The notes beneath the pieces are model-generated. The model saw nothing but the letters and a program-made list of their open reading frames with translations. It had not been told where the DNA came from and ran no database searches. The translations under genes were made by a program, and so were the position numbers. DNA of 64,000 bases from Alentia gelatinosa (Eukaryota > Annelida > Polychaeta > Phyllodocida > Polynoidae): contig OX465587.1 of assembly GCA_950022655.1 (NCBI GenBank), positions 35,893,153 to 35,957,152 of the forward strand, in the 5' to 3' direction. Positions 20,906-32,794 of this stretch are shown here, piece by piece (position 1 is the stretch's first letter; every line of letters begins with the position of its first letter).

Positions 20906-20929
20906 TCTTATGGGCGGCGGGGAGGTGGC

Positions 20930-21110
20930 ACTGGGAGGAGGGACTGCAGGATGGCAGCAAGCACCACCACCACCGTCTTCACCAAATTGACGGAAGTTCT
21001 GTCAACACGTGACCGCCACTCAGACCACGTGACTGTGAGGCCCTGAGGGCGTCCCCCGCTAGATGTCGCCACCTCCAGCGTCTCCTAGGGACGCGGGATT
21101 GAAAAGCCCA
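20930..21110 (+). promoter_or_regulatory. E-box and CTCF-like promoter patch
   Basis: Contains two CACGTG E-boxes (CAACACGTGACC and ACCACGTGACTG near 21005 and 21026) and CCCGCTAGATGTCGCC at 21055-21070, a CTCF-like core. The ATG at 20951 opens a 31-codon Thr-rich frame ending at 21046, perhaps an upstream ORF. No exon structure is clear. A G run and a GA-rich stretch follow at 21130-21170. Confidence 0.35.
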
Positions 21111-21390
21111 GACTGATGAGGCATGTGGAGAAGGAGAGAGAGAGAGGGAGAGAGATGGGGGGGGGGGGGGAGTTTAATCTGACAAACCGAAAAAAAAGTT
21201 CATTTGGCTGGAGAGTGGGCGCAGAGGGGACGCCTGGGGATGGTGGTGGGGTCAGGGGGTGGTTAAGGTGGGGTGGTGGTGGGGTTGTGAGAGTGAAGGG
21301 GTGACGGAGGCAGGCTGATGGGGAGGTAGACTATATTCCATCGATCGTGCACGGCGGACGCGGGTCAGGACCCTGTGACTGGCGCCATCT

Positions 21391-23130
21391 ATTGACTGGC
21401 AGTGGGTCCGGCGTTTTAGTGCGGAGATGGACGTCCCAGGGCTATGTGCGGGATACAGCTGGGCGACCTAGGAATGTGGGCTGCGATGATGAACTGTGGC
21501 TAGAGACTAGGAATGTGGTCTGTGACTGTGAACTGTGGCTATAGACTATGGATGTGAGCGGTGACTATATACTGTGTCCAGAGAGTGAATATGGGCTGCG
21601 ACTGTAAAATGTGTCTAGAGACTATGAATGTGGGCTCTGACTATGAACTGTGTCTAGAGACTAGGAATGTGAGCGGTGACGAACTGTGACTAGGGATTAT
21701 GACTGTGGGCTGCGACTATGAGCTGTGTCTAGAGACAATGGATGAGGGCTGCGACTATGAACTGTGTTTAGAGACTAGAAATGTGAGCGGTGACTATGGA
21801 CTATGTCTAGAGATTATGAATATGGACTGTGGATATGAACTGTGGCCCGAGACTATGAACGTGGGCAGTGACTATGAAATGTGGCTATAGACTATGAATG
21901 AGCACTGTGATTATGAACTGTGTTTAGAGACTAGGAATGTGAGCTGTGACGATGAACTGTGGCTATAGACTGGATGTGAGCCGCGTGACAATAGACTGTG
22001 TCCAGAGACTGAATATGGGCTGCGACTGTGAAATATGGCTAGAGACTATGAATGTGAGCTGTGACAATAGACTGTGGGTAGAGACTAAGAATGTGGGCAG
22101 TGACTATGAACTGAGGCTTAAGACTAAGAATGTGGACGGTAACTGGCAGTGGGTCCGGCGTTTTAGTGCGGAGATGGACGTCCCAGGGCTATGTACGGGA
22201 TACAGCTGGGCGACCTATGAATCTGGGCTGTGACTCTGAACTGGCTAGAGACTCTGAATGTGGGCTGCGACTATGAACTGTGTTTAGAGACTAGGAATGT
22301 GAGCTGCGACGATGAACTGTGGCTACTAACTATGGATGTGGACTGTGACTATGAACTGTGTCTGGAAATTATGAATGTGGGCGATGACTATGAACTGAGG
22401 TTTAAGACTAAGAAAGTGGACGGTGACTGTTGACTGACACTGGGTCCGGCGTTTTAGTGTGGAGATGGACCTCCCAGGGCTATGTACGGGATACAGCTGG
22501 GCGACCTATGAATCTGGGCTGTGACTCTGAACTGTGGCTAGCGACTATGAATGTGGTCTGTGATTATGAACTCCGGCTAGAGGCTATGGATGTGGGCTAT
22601 GACAATGAACTGTGTCAAGAGATTATGAATACAGGCGGTGGCTATGTCTAGAGACTATAAATGTAGGCTGTGACTATGGATTGGAACTGTAAGCAATAGC
22701 TCGGTGAGATATATATATATGGGCTGCGACAATGAACTGTCTCTGGGTTAGAGGTCAACGAGAGATATACATGGGCTGCTGTGGCTATAGGTCAATGAGT
22801 AATATATGTTGTCTGAACTGTCCGTGGACAATAAACTGGTGAAATGTGTATATGGGCTGTTACTATGAACGATGTATGTGAACTATATATGTGAACTGTG
22901 ATTATATCTCAGTGAGCTATCTGAAATATGGCTTTGGGCTATACAACTGGGATGTTACTATGCACTGTGTCATTGAGCTATAGATGTGAACTATAACTAT
23001 GAACTAGGTCTGAAGGGCGTCCCAGGGTTATGAATCTACAGGCTATAAATTTTCAGCTATAAATATTGGCTATGACTATGAACTGTCTCGAGGGGCTATG
23101 GGTGAGGGCTACAGCTTAAGGGAGACGGTG
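21391..23130 (+). repeat. 39-bp minisatellite with higher-order repeats
   Basis: The basic unit is GACTATGAATGTGGGCTGTG, ACTATGAACTGTGTCTAGA (39 bp, 13 codons, hence long chance frames). A different 75-100-bp segment containing GTGGGTCCGGCGTTTTAG and GGGATACAGCTGGGCGACC occurs at 21391, 22141 and 22428, showing higher-order duplication. Units decay towards 23130. Bases 23131-23800 hold nothing recognised. Confidence 0.9.
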
Positions 23131-23899
23131 GCTTCCATATGCTACCTCTTTTATAGATATTAATTAGGAAATAAGACCACATTGAAGTAAATAGCTTTTC
23201 TCTAAAGCCTGACAGAACTATGATCCGGTGAGGAGTGGTAGATTAGGGCGTAGGTCGGGACAGATTTTAGGGATATGACTCAGGCAACGGCTCAGGACTG
23301 ACGCCAGACTACCTCTGTGAATGAAAGCCAGGAATAAATACTCCAGCTATGATTCGGGAACTGCCTCTCTATACATGGAATGGGCCGTTATTGTTCAATG
23401 GTCACCTCATTCATGAAGTGGTATTGTCGTAGATATCGGCTTACTCATGTGCCTCTGAAGGGTCTGACTTAAACTGAATTATGTAAGTTAAGACGAGTGA
23501 ATTGAGTATGAAATATGTTTACATATAATCGGTTTCACCCCATTTTGTGTTTCAAATTCATATAAAGTGAATTGTGTGGCTTGGCGAGAACGATCTTAAA
23601 CTAATAGTATGGAAGTTATGACGTGTGGTAACGTATTGCACAAGGAGTTAACCATGCAAGACTACTGACTTATGGTAAGGTGAAAATTTATAGGCCGGCT
23701 AAATTCTGTGGAGTTCTTGTAAGTTGCGAACCGGCTTAGTTGTTTGAAATGCTTGAGATTTGTAAAGAGACAGAGGCTTAACCAATGAGATTTGTGAGGT
23801 GAATATTGCGGTATATATGTCTGAGAATTGATTATTTGCACAACAGCTTCCGTCGCGCGAAGGCTGATTTCCTGTCTAGCAGCCTATACGTCAAGCAGT

Positions 23900-24032
23900 A
23901 TACAAATCTGTGTGGGAACCGGCCACATGCTGCCTCTCTGACATACACATACCAGTGTACTGTCAGTGTGTGTCAATATAAGTATACTATAAGGCAGTCT
24001 CCTGCCAGTGTCTATCAATATGAATATACTAT
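23900..24032 (+). repeat. Degenerate ~50-bp TGTCAATATAAGTATACTAT repeat
   Basis: CTGTCAGTGTGTGTCAATATA and TGCCAGTGTCTATCAATATG units are followed by a TATACTAT block. Related words recur at 24870-24960 and 25165-25265 (CAGTGTACTAT, CTGTCAGTTTCTGTCAATAT). Confidence 0.55.
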
Positions 24033-24251
24033 CGTAAAACTGGATGGGTTTTAATCCTGGAATGCGGTGGCCGAGATTAAAACGAATCAGGTTTTGATTT
24101 GATCCTTCCCTGTCTCCTCGATTTTGGAATATTACATGATAATACTTCTGTATGCCATTAGTGGCATATAAAACTCCGTATACCAGTCAGCCTGGCATAC
24201 GGAAACTCAATGTTGAGCCTATGGGATTTTATATTAGGGGTAGGATAAAAT
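24033..24251 (+). mobile_element. Foldback element, type I-prime, copy with collapsed hairpin
   Basis: Same sequence order as the inverted copy at 56655-56951: AAAACTGGA, GGTGGCCGAGATTAAAAC, CTCCTCGATTTTGGAATATTA, GTATGCCATTAGTGGCATAT, TCAATGTTGAGCCTATGGG, TTAGGGGTAGGATAAAA. The central hairpin present in the other copy is almost completely missing here. The inner palindrome around TGCCATTAGTGGCA is intact. Confidence 0.75.
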
Positions 24252-24274
24252 TAGGTAATCTACACAAACAGGTG

Positions 24275-24620
24275 ATCATGTCCTTTTATTATCCACCTAA
24301 TACAATGTGTCCATAGAAAACACATAGGGAGTTTGTATGTACATAGCCGGCGCATACGGATATGTTGTATGCTCTGGGTGGCGTATACGGAAAAATAGTG
24401 CGTATGGCAAAATAGTGCATAATTAAAACAAACTGATATTGACATGCTACTTGTCCAGAAAAGGTTGATAATAAATACAATATAGACTGGTTTCAGATGC
24501 AAGCGGTTGTATGCTCCTCGGAGTTGACTCTCCGCAATATCCTCGCATACGCTCGGATATTACTACGCGTCAACTCCTCGGAGCATACGGCCGCTTGTAT
24601 CTGAAACCAGTCTATATTGT
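24275..24620 (-). mobile_element. Foldback element, type III, copy 1
   Basis: Hairpin arms at 24477-24528 and 24569-24620 are 52 bp each with about 5 mismatches. The outer end is ACAATATAGACTGG and the inner end is GAGTTGAC. The 40-bp loop holds a second palindrome around GCATACGC. On the minus strand the hairpin is followed by TTTATTATC, and the far end carries CTATGGACAC and TAGGTGGATAATAAA. Same layout as 44068 and 46689. Confidence 0.8.
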
Positions 24621-25520
24621 GTATGTATTGTACGAGTTGTGAAATTGGCATGGCAGGGGAATGGCTACCCATGTATTGGGAAGGTAGGTTTACAGCCACA
24701 AATATGACATCAACAGGACATTTGGGATGAACATGCCACAAACATGATTACCACTAATCATGTTAAAAGGATTCCACCTTTAGGCAGTGTACCCCCAGTA
24801 TATATCAGTTCTTAAGAACTTGAGGCACTGCTTGAGTGCCATGGGGTAACAGGTAAGTATACCATCAAACAGTGTACTGTCAGTTTCTGTCAATATATGT
24901 GTACTATCAGCTGCAGGAGGCGTACTGTCATTGCGTTTTACTATAAGTACTTATATATAAAACAACCTTACCATGGTCGTATATCATACAAGACGAGATG
25001 GGGTTGACGTTATCTAAGGAACGAGGCTAGGAGACCGATTTCCGTGAATGAAGGCAATATTGGCGTGAAAGACTCGCAATTGATATCATCTTTTCTCTAT
25101 TATTTTAGACAAGAGGAATAAAACAATTCTTATGACAAGAAAGTGAATTGAAAGCTGCCATCTGCATTTTATTGTAAGTGTACTATAAAAGTGTGCTGTG
25201 TGATAGTTCCTTACATTGCCAGTGTACTATAGATGTGTGCTATAAGTGCACTGTCAGCTTATTGTCACAGAGGCAGTATTGTGGCGGGCGTTTAACGCTG
25301 AGTGCCCAGCTTGCTGAGATGAGAGAGTTACAGCACGATTCTGTTTGTGCTGTGAAAATATGGCTTAAATAATCGATGTAAGATCCCCTTCTCCGGTCTT
25401 CCTGTCTTGTCGGCCAATATCTAAGCATGCGCACTAATTTAATCAGCCTAATAGGCACGCACGAAACGTTCGGCTCATCAAACGTGAACATGCCTCGCCC
25501 GTACTCGCCGCCCTTCACCC
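24621..25520. repeat. Degenerate repeats and family F copy 2
   Basis: 25060-25165 is a shortened family F copy (GCAATTGATATCATCTTTTC, AGACAAGAGGAATAAAACAATT, AGCTGCCATCTGCAT). 24870-24960 and 25165-25265 carry CAGTGTACTAT words. No gene seen. Confidence 0.5.
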
Positions 25521-26720
25521 GTCTTCTCCAAACTGCCCCCGCAACCCACTCCCCGCCAGTCTACTGCCTCCCTACCCAGCCTCCTACTGCCACCTGCAAC
25601 CCACATACCACCTGTCTACCGCCTACCCACCTATCTACTGCCACCCGCCACACACATACCACCTGTTTACCACCTACCCACCCGCCTACTGCCACCTGCA
25701 ACCCACATACCACCTGTCTACCGCCTACCCACCTATCTACTGCCACCCGCCACCCACATACCACCTGTTTACCACCTACCCACCCGCCTACTGCCACCCG
25801 CAACCCACATACCACCTGTTTACCGCCTACCCACCCACCAACTGGAACCCAATTGTCACCCACTGCCACCCACAACCCACATACCACCTGTTTACCGCCT
25901 ACCCTACCCACCCGCCTTCTGCCACCCGCAACCCACATACCACCTACCCACCTATCTACTGCCACCCGCAACCCAAATACCACCTGTCTACCGCCTACCC
26001 ACCTCTCTACTGCCACCCGCCACCCACATACCACCTGTCTACCACCTATCCCCTGCCTACTGCCCCCCGCAATCCACATACCACCTGTCTACCACCTACC
26101 CCCCTGCCTACTGCCACCCGCAATCCACATACCACCTGTTTACCACCTACCCACTATCTATTGCCACCCGCAACCCACTTACCACCTGTCTACCACCCAC
26201 CCTACCCACCCGCCTACTGCCACCCGCAACCCACATACCACCTGTCTACCACCTACCCACCTATCTACTGCCACCCGCCACCCACATACCACCTGTCTAC
26301 CACCTACCCACCTATCTACTGCCACCCGCCACCCACATACCACCTGTCTACCGCCTACCCACCTATCTACTGCCACCTGCAACCCACATACCACCTTTCT
26401 ACTACCTGCCCTACCCAGCCACCTACTGCCACCCAATTGTCGCCTACTGCCCCACGCTGCAACCCACTTACCACTTGTCTCTTATCATGCCTGTCACCCA
26501 CCACCCACAACCTGCCTATTACCATCCCCTACCATACCCACTGGCCTACCTCCACCCGAGTGTTGCCTACTGCCACCCTCTGCAAACCACTAACTGCCTG
26601 TCTACTTGCCTCCATACCCACCCACATACTACCACAGGATTGTCACCTTCCATCCCCACTTGCAACCCATTAACCGCCTGCCTCCTCCCATCTCCCTCCA
26701 CCCCCACCACCCGCCCATCA
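25520..26720 (+). repeat. Minisatellite, 51-bp unit
   Basis: About twenty units based on CACATACCACCTGTCTACC, CCTACCCACC, ATCTACTGCCACCCGC. The 51-bp period is a multiple of three, so Pro/Thr/His-rich frames stay open on the plus strand (25427-26593 and others) and Val/Gly/Trp-rich ones on the minus strand. No signal peptide, splice site or non-repeat domain supports translation. Confidence 0.95.
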
Positions 26721-26869
26721 TCTGCCATGCCCACATCCAGATTCAGAAAGATATGGTCACATCTTACTTGTAAGAGTAACAAGTAATGACTGAAATCTGA
26801 TCAGTGATGGTGTTACTGAATAACACCGATCTGATGAATCCATTATACTCTAGAATATTGGCAAGTTGG

Positions 26870-26975
26870 TGGCTTATTATCTTTATTTTAGACAAGGAAA
26901 GCTAATTTCGCATATTTAAAATGAAAACGTGCATTTCTGTGGAAAACTAGAAAGCTGTCATCTCTGTCTTCGAAG
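26870..26975 (+). repeat. Dispersed repeat family F, copy 3 (partial)
   Basis: TTATTTTAGACAAGGAAAGC, AAATGAAAACGTGCATTTC, TGGAAAACTAGAAAGCTGTC match the 3' half of family F. Confidence 0.65.
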
Positions 26976-27104
26976 TCCATAGGTTACACAGGGATGTCAG
27001 ATGGGATCAGGAGAAAAAGTGGAAATATATATTTCCATTTTTTCTGGGGTATGGACCGTGTTTGCGTTCTATTCATGAACTAAAAAAGTGGAAATATCAT
27101 TCAT

Positions 27105-27325
27105 ATGGACTTTACTGCCTCATAGAGAACAATAAAACATGGAAAGCACATCGGTGTTGGTCATGACTTGGGTGTGTGGGGAGGTCGCAATCATTCTTTC
27201 ATTTGGCTTGATTGAGGCTCAATTTATACTATCTCTATTTGACGTAAGAAAATAATATCTTATGAACTGGAAATGAAAACAAGGATATCCATGGAAAAGT
27301 GTAAAACTGTCCTCTCCGTAGGTAG
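27105..27325 (+). repeat. Dispersed repeat family F, copy 4
   Basis: TTTACTGCCTCATAGAGAAC, AACATGGAAAGCACATCGG, GATTGAGGCTCAATTTATAC, GTAAGAAAATAATAT, AACTGGAAATGAAAACAAGG, CCATGGAAAAGTG. This is one of the most complete copies. Bases 27326-27908 hold nothing recognised. Confidence 0.85.
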
Positions 27326-27908
27326 GTAGGAGAGTTGGTGTAGGATGTATGGGGTGCAGGAGGGGCTGGGAGGCGGTACACATGACATGAAGCGACACGG
27401 GGAGATGAAAAGGCAGTGGGCGCGGTCCTTGCTACCTGTGCCTTGTAAACCAGCCTGTATTGTATATAATTAGCCACCCTTATCATTACACCTGTGCGAC
27501 GTGTTATGATTAGAGGTCAACCAGGTGACATTCACTCAGTCAACATGGCAGGTAAACCGAGCCGTGCGGAGATCCGACACACCTAACTGTCCGTGTAACA
27601 CCAAGGTAAACTGGTCGATCCAACGTGACGCACATCCTATACGTGACGCAGGTTCAGCTATAAAGTTTCACGTTTGCCTTGAGTCCAATGTACATCTACC
27701 GATTCGGGGTTCCCAAATCGTATAGTTGTCGGTGAACTTGTCACAGGCAAACCTTGAACCGACTACGTTGAAAAACGCCCAAACTTAGGGTGAACTGTAC
27801 GTCTTGTTCCATGAATAAAAAGAAAAGATATGTTACCCTTTCGGCCTGTGTCAAACACATGAACGTGGGGCATTTCCAATGTTCCATCCTCGCTGACTGG
27901 ATTTATTA

Positions 27909-28566
27909 AAGGCCCGGCCCCACTAGTGCGATGCGATTGTCGCAAGTCAATAAAAAGTCATAAACGGCCGGCGAGGGTCATAAAAACGGCGCCGCCCGTC
28001 GCATCGCACACAATCGCTCCAGTGGGGCCGGGCTTGCGCGCGTGTGCGATTGTGTGCGATGCAACGGATCCGTCGCATCGCACATCTTGAAATGTTCATG
28101 GTTTGCGATGGATTCGTCGCACAAATACAGAGTTATTCCCTTTGTACTTCTATAAAAACTGAATACACTGCATTGAATCCATGTAGTTATACAAGCTGCT
28201 CTGACCACAGCATTCATTTGGATGCAAGGTGTGAGGAGGTGTGAAAGCTGTGAAAACAGCAGGCTCTAACTGTAGCCCATGTTTTATTCTGATACCTTGT
28301 AAAGCGTGAGATTGAGAAGTGATATAATTATGATTAGATGTGAGTACCTTATCAATATTAGAAATTAAGTTTTATGAGTATCATACATAGGTGGTGCCAG
28401 AAGTGATGCGACGATTCCATTGCATCAGTGGGGCATAACCTGGGTTTTACATACGATTGAGTGTGATGAATCCATCGCAATAGGGGTCATAAACCCCGCC
28501 GAGGGGGCATTTATGGGGCCATAAAACATGTGCGACAATCGCATCACACCAGTGGGGCCGGGCCTT
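27909..28566. mobile_element. Inverted-repeat element with telescoped internal copy
   Basis: Terminal inverted repeats of 36 bp with about 3 mismatches: AAGGCCCGGCCCCACT, then a TGCGATGCGATTGTCGCA-like part. The inner segment 27909-28035 is itself bounded by an inverted copy of the same end. Several more GATGCGAC/GTCGCATC palindromes lie inside, so it appears to be one element expanded by internal duplication. No coding capacity. The flanks suggest a TTAA-like target, but that is not secure. Confidence 0.75.
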
Positions 28567-28814
28567 AACATGTTGATAAACCCTTGGCAAGCGATTTAGG
28601 AACATCGACCGACAACACGTGGCGCTCAATGAAACATCTCAAGCAAGGGGTGGGGAGGTTCACTAATCATTGGCTGACCCTTGCCTAGCTGGCCCATATC
28701 TACCGACTATGGCAGACTCAATTAGGATGCCTCGCCTGAGACAAAGTGCCGCTCCTTTGTCACCGACAAAGGCATATGAATGTTCTGAAATCGGTAGATG
28801 TGCATTGGACTCTA
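28567..28814. other. No gene seen
   Basis: Intergenic-looking sequence between two inverted-repeat elements. CTTTGTCACCGACAAAG near 28755 is a small palindrome. Confidence 0.4.
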
Positions 28815-29195
28815 GGCCCATTTTACACCTGCCAACGGAAAATACACCAATGAAATATCGGGAAAGGTCGCCTCAGTCGGTGGTGCTCCCCACGAATATA
28901 TTGGTAGCGATAATCAGTGACACTGCAAGTCATTGAGACGTTTACACCTGACGACTGATTATATATGTTATATGCACCGATGGAGTATTTCTTTAAATCT
29001 GCATTCCATCACCATTCTAACAGGCTTGATATCGTCAGTGAACTCAATAATCGGTCGGTGGTGCCAGATTATGCAATTTGGGGTTGATAAATCGGTCAGT
29101 GGGTTTCGATTTTTGCCGTCTAGACTCAACGATCTTTTATCGGGGGCCAGATTTTATAATTGATGGTAAAGGTTGGTAGGTGTAAACTTGGCCTT
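28815..29195. mobile_element. MITE-like element, ends GGCCMATTTTACACCTNCCAAC
   Basis: The left end, CCCATTTTACACCTGCCAAC, is an inverted match to the right end, GTTGGTAGGTGTAAACTTGG. The internal sequence carries GTCGGTGGTGC twice (28876 and 29055), and that word recurs with CCAAATTT near 44787, so a related copy probably lies around 44750-44940. No coding sequence. Confidence 0.5.
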
Positions 29196-29605
29196 CGCCC
29201 TGTTTCCATTGCGGATTTTTGGGCCCCGATAGATTTTTCACTGATTCTCCGACCGATTTTTAAAACTTTGCCTTAGAAGTCGGCAATCGCAAAGAGACAT
29301 ATATATTCCGATTTTTGGCGTTTGTTATTTTGCACCACTTCCCGACAAACTATCCGCTGAAGAATTCAGTAGGTTTGATCTTGACGGGAATGAATCGGAT
29401 TACAGTTGTTATAGAAAATCGGTCTACAAATCTGTGGAAACAGAATAATGATATTCAAAATCTTTTGTACAACTATTTAGCGCTTATTTGCATAGTATAA
29501 GGAATGGCTGCGAAAAATTTCCTATCACTTGGTCGGCAAGCGGAAACCCCCTTCTACATGTTCTGATGCTGCTTATGTATATGGTTTACGATCATGAGGT
29601 CAAGG
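29196..29605. other. No gene seen; possible decayed inverted-repeat DNA
   Basis: GCCCTGTTTCCATTGCGG at 29199 has the look of a transposon end, but I find no convincing partner. Otherwise AT-rich. Confidence 0.3.
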
Positions 29606-29685
29606 GGGTGGAGTGGCGCAGTAGGTGGGTTGTTGGAATGCATACCGTAAGGTCCTAAACTCGAGTGCACCACATTGATTTCTTG
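29606..29685 (+). repeat. tRNA-derived SINE head
   Basis: A-box-like GGAGTGGCGCAGTAGG and, about 35 bp on, a B-box-like AAACTCGAGTGCACCA. A decayed Pol III promoter fits. A similar A-box word, GTGGCGCAGTCG, lies at 31959 and GGGTGGCGTAGGGATTAG at 59179. No functional tRNA fold. Confidence 0.4.
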
Positions 29686-30629
29686 TATGTCATCATCATG
29701 CTGTACATTTTATCTCACCTTGTTACCATGTCTGAGTCTGAGGCATTCAATCCCATAACACTATTTTTTACCTTGAGCTCCGACCTACAATATGTACTAT
29801 ATGTGTCGCATGGCGTTACATAAAATATTTCAAAAATCTAAAGTCCTTCCTGGGGATATGAACGATCTAATGATTAAGGAGATCAGAAAATGTGCATTCC
29901 AAGTGTACGTAAGCTTTGAGAAATCGAGTTCAAATACCATCAACATATAACCACCATATTGATCATAACTGAAAAAGATCAAAGGATACCTTCCTCCTGT
30001 TGCAGTTGACACCCCTTTCTAATTCCACCTTTCTAAATTCATTATAGGATTAGTAACTTACAGTTCCTGCCTCCTCACTAAGTATTGCAAGCTCAGTATG
30101 TTTGAATACATACAAATTACTACACACCCATCAGGGTGTCTTGTGACTTACATCTAGATATCATAAAATTTACATCACTGTCATCCTTGGCACGTAATTT
30201 CCCATACATGTCGAGGGGGAGATAGCATACACCCCAGGTTGAAATCGTTATCTCGGACGCTTCAATCAAACCGTAGCCTCTTTATCAGGTATCCCTGATT
30301 GGTGTTACCTTCTTCCAACCTGATGTTTCCGACATGTAGTTCTCATTTACATTAACTCCTATCAAACGGTGAAGTATCTGTTTGGTAGTCAACCTCTAGG
30401 TAATAGTAGGGGTAACGTTTTTGGGTTATTCGTTTTCTTTTTCATTTCAAATGGAAAAGCGCGGTGCTCATAAAGACCTGTCATTAAATATACCGCACAT
30501 TTAGGCAACTCTATGATTAACAACCATTACAGTAATAGGGAAGGGGCTGTCACTTTTTTGGCCAGCACCATGCGGCATCGGATGATCCCACTGTCACTCT
30601 CCTAACAGAGATCCTAAAGAGCAGATAGG
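29686..30629. other. No gene seen
   Basis: AT-rich unique-looking sequence without a repeat unit, promoter or exon that I can support. Confidence 0.4.
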
Positions 30630-31040
30630 TAAGGCCTGGAAACCACCTAACGCCGACGTTAAATTCAGACCTTCCGACGCACCCAGACGCCCATTTAATG
30701 TATTGCAATTATGCGTTATAAGGCACGTCGGTGTGCATCGGAAGCGCGGTGGGTTTGGGGTTTAATGTTCCCTAAGCACTACCATTTTGCTCCCAAGTAG
30801 GTGTTCTCTACTATTGGAGGTGAAAACGTAGGTGTTCTTCACTACTGGAGGTAAAAAATGTAAGTGAGTGGAAATAGACCACTATCACAAATCTAGCTTT
30901 TCTCACATATGGGTATAGGGCATTTCATGTTTGTTTGGGTAGTTTAACGTCCAATTTGTTCAATTAGACTTACAAACATGTCCTGAGTTTAGCCTTTAAG
31001 TCCTACACCGGGATGGGTGTAGAGGCAAAGGAGACACGGC
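30630..31040 (+). repeat. Inverted repeat pair, left member
   Basis: TAAGGCCTGG, CATTTTGCTCCCAAGTAGGT, TTCACTACTGGAGGT, TTCTCACATATGGGTATAG, TTTCATGT, CCTACACCGGGATGGGTGTA occur in order; the reverse complement of 35395-35775 has the same order. The left end has a hairpin-like GC-rich part (CCGACGC and GCATCGG) similar in style to 35755-35860. Confidence 0.65.
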
Positions 31041-32511
31041 AGAGGTTTGAAAATCATTTGATTTTCACAAGAAAAGAGCCACAGTACAGATCCCCCCTAC
31101 TCCCACAATGGTGGCGCCATCATGCAGATACTACCGTTGGCAACCTGGTGATTTCTTCATGAACTAACAATGGCTCTAAACCCCTCTAAACAAAATGTCC
31201 ACGCGGAATCTGCCAGGAAAAAGATGTGAAGATCCTAGGCTGGGTTCCTGCACCTCTTACCACAGGTAGGCGCTGGTGAGGAGATACCATAGGAACACAG
31301 TGTGTGAAACAAGCTGTGAAGCTTGATCCTATTCCTACTGCTATCATTGCAATGTATCTGAGCGCAGGACCGAGCTCAACTCGCCTTTATTAATTAGATT
31401 GTGGGGTTTCTGTAAGGCTTCAACCTCCGGCTTCAGGTGCTTCTGTGATGCAATTCCTGGTAGTCCTTGCCTCTATCAGGAAAGGGGACCGGAAAATGGC
31501 AAAACATCCTAAAAAAAAGAAAAGAATCGGCAGCGTTTTTTTAGGCTGCCATGGCCCCTAATGGGTTCCAGGGACAGTTCCTAAGGTGGGGCAAGGGAAG
31601 AAGCCCCCCACCCCACCCCAGAAAATCCTGCATTTTGAGCTATTCTTAGTTAAAATTCCGATTTCACCCTAGAGCGAGCTCAAATGGACAGGACTGTGCA
31701 GATATCGCTCACCATCTTTCAGGTTTTCACTTTGGACTCTAAATTCTAAAATATAAAATCTGGAAATCTAAAAGAAGATGCAAAATTTCGATGTAATGGC
31801 TGCCAATGCCCATTGGAAGAACTGTACTGCACAGAAATGGACAATAAATTAAAAGAAAGGCTCATGAATGCTTGCTCTATCAAACTGCAGGTTCTCTGTG
31901 AGGTACCTCCAGTTGAGACTAGACTCTATCAGAATATAACGTGTAGGTAGGTCGACGTGGCGCAGTCGTCAAAATAGGAACATTGACAAAGATGGCAAAC
32001 ATCTCATGAAGGGACCATTTTACCGTTGTAAAGGAGACACATTGGTCCCTTAACAAAGATTGACGAAGCTATCGGAGTGTAGGTCTATATATGATGACTC
32101 TAGAGCTGCCTTAAGCTTTCATCAAGGTGGGTAATATATGTATGGTTTAACATAGTTACAAGCAATCTATAGAGTTTTCTAGCACTAATGCTCATTTTTA
32201 TCAAAGTATAGGGTCTCTGATAGATGACTATGGACGATTGGCCAAATAAACTAGGTGTTGACGTGGGGTAATACACGAGCATAGTTAGTGAATTATGTCA
32301 TTATCATCGAGTTGTTTACGGCCATCCAAAGACAAAACTATTGAGTATTGCATTTATTACTCATCTCAACAATAGAAATACATTAGGCCAGTGCTTTAAT
32401 TCCAATTTGCATCCATATAAACAGTGTTGCCTTGTTAAAATGCTAACCCTGGCAACCATTCACTCTCCACACATAGATTATGCACTACATATTTAATCAT
32501 AGGGATTAGAA
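31041..32511. other. No gene seen
   Basis: Mostly AT-rich. Two words, GGTGGGTAATAT near 32126 and GGGGTAATACACG near 32264, resemble the boxes of the type III foldbacks and may be a very decayed copy. No exon identified. Confidence 0.35.
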
Positions 32512-32725
32512 TTATGTTTGGGCAGTGTATTTCCCATTAATCAATGGGGAAAAACATGGGAAACACACCAAAGCTAGCCACGGAATGGAACTGAGGGTGT
32601 GCATTATTGGCGTGAATGAGGATCGATTTATACAATCTTCATAAAAGAAGAACAATTTCACAAACTGGAAACGAAAACAAGGATTTCCATTGAAAATAAT
32701 AAGGAACACTGCCATGTCTGACATT
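32512..32725 (+). repeat. Dispersed repeat family F, copy 5
   Basis: GGGAAACACACCAA, ACTGAGGGTGTGC, GAATGAGGATCGATTTATAC, AAACTGGAAACGAAAACAAG and TTTCCATTGAAAAT match the family in order. Confidence 0.8.
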
Positions 32726-32794
32726 TGCTTTCCGCCCCCTCTGGGCTTTCACGGGGCTAATCCTCTCTCTGTGAGATGATCCTCTCCGGGATTA

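Noticed and set aside
20951..21046. 31-codon Thr-rich ORF as a small protein gene
   Set aside because: Too short and without conservation evidence; more likely an upstream ORF or chance in a promoter-like patch.
25427..26593. 388-codon plus-strand ORF, Pro/Thr/His-rich
   Set aside because: It is the in-frame reading of a 51-bp minisatellite; other frames and the minus strand are also open, and there is no signal peptide, splice support or non-repeat domain.
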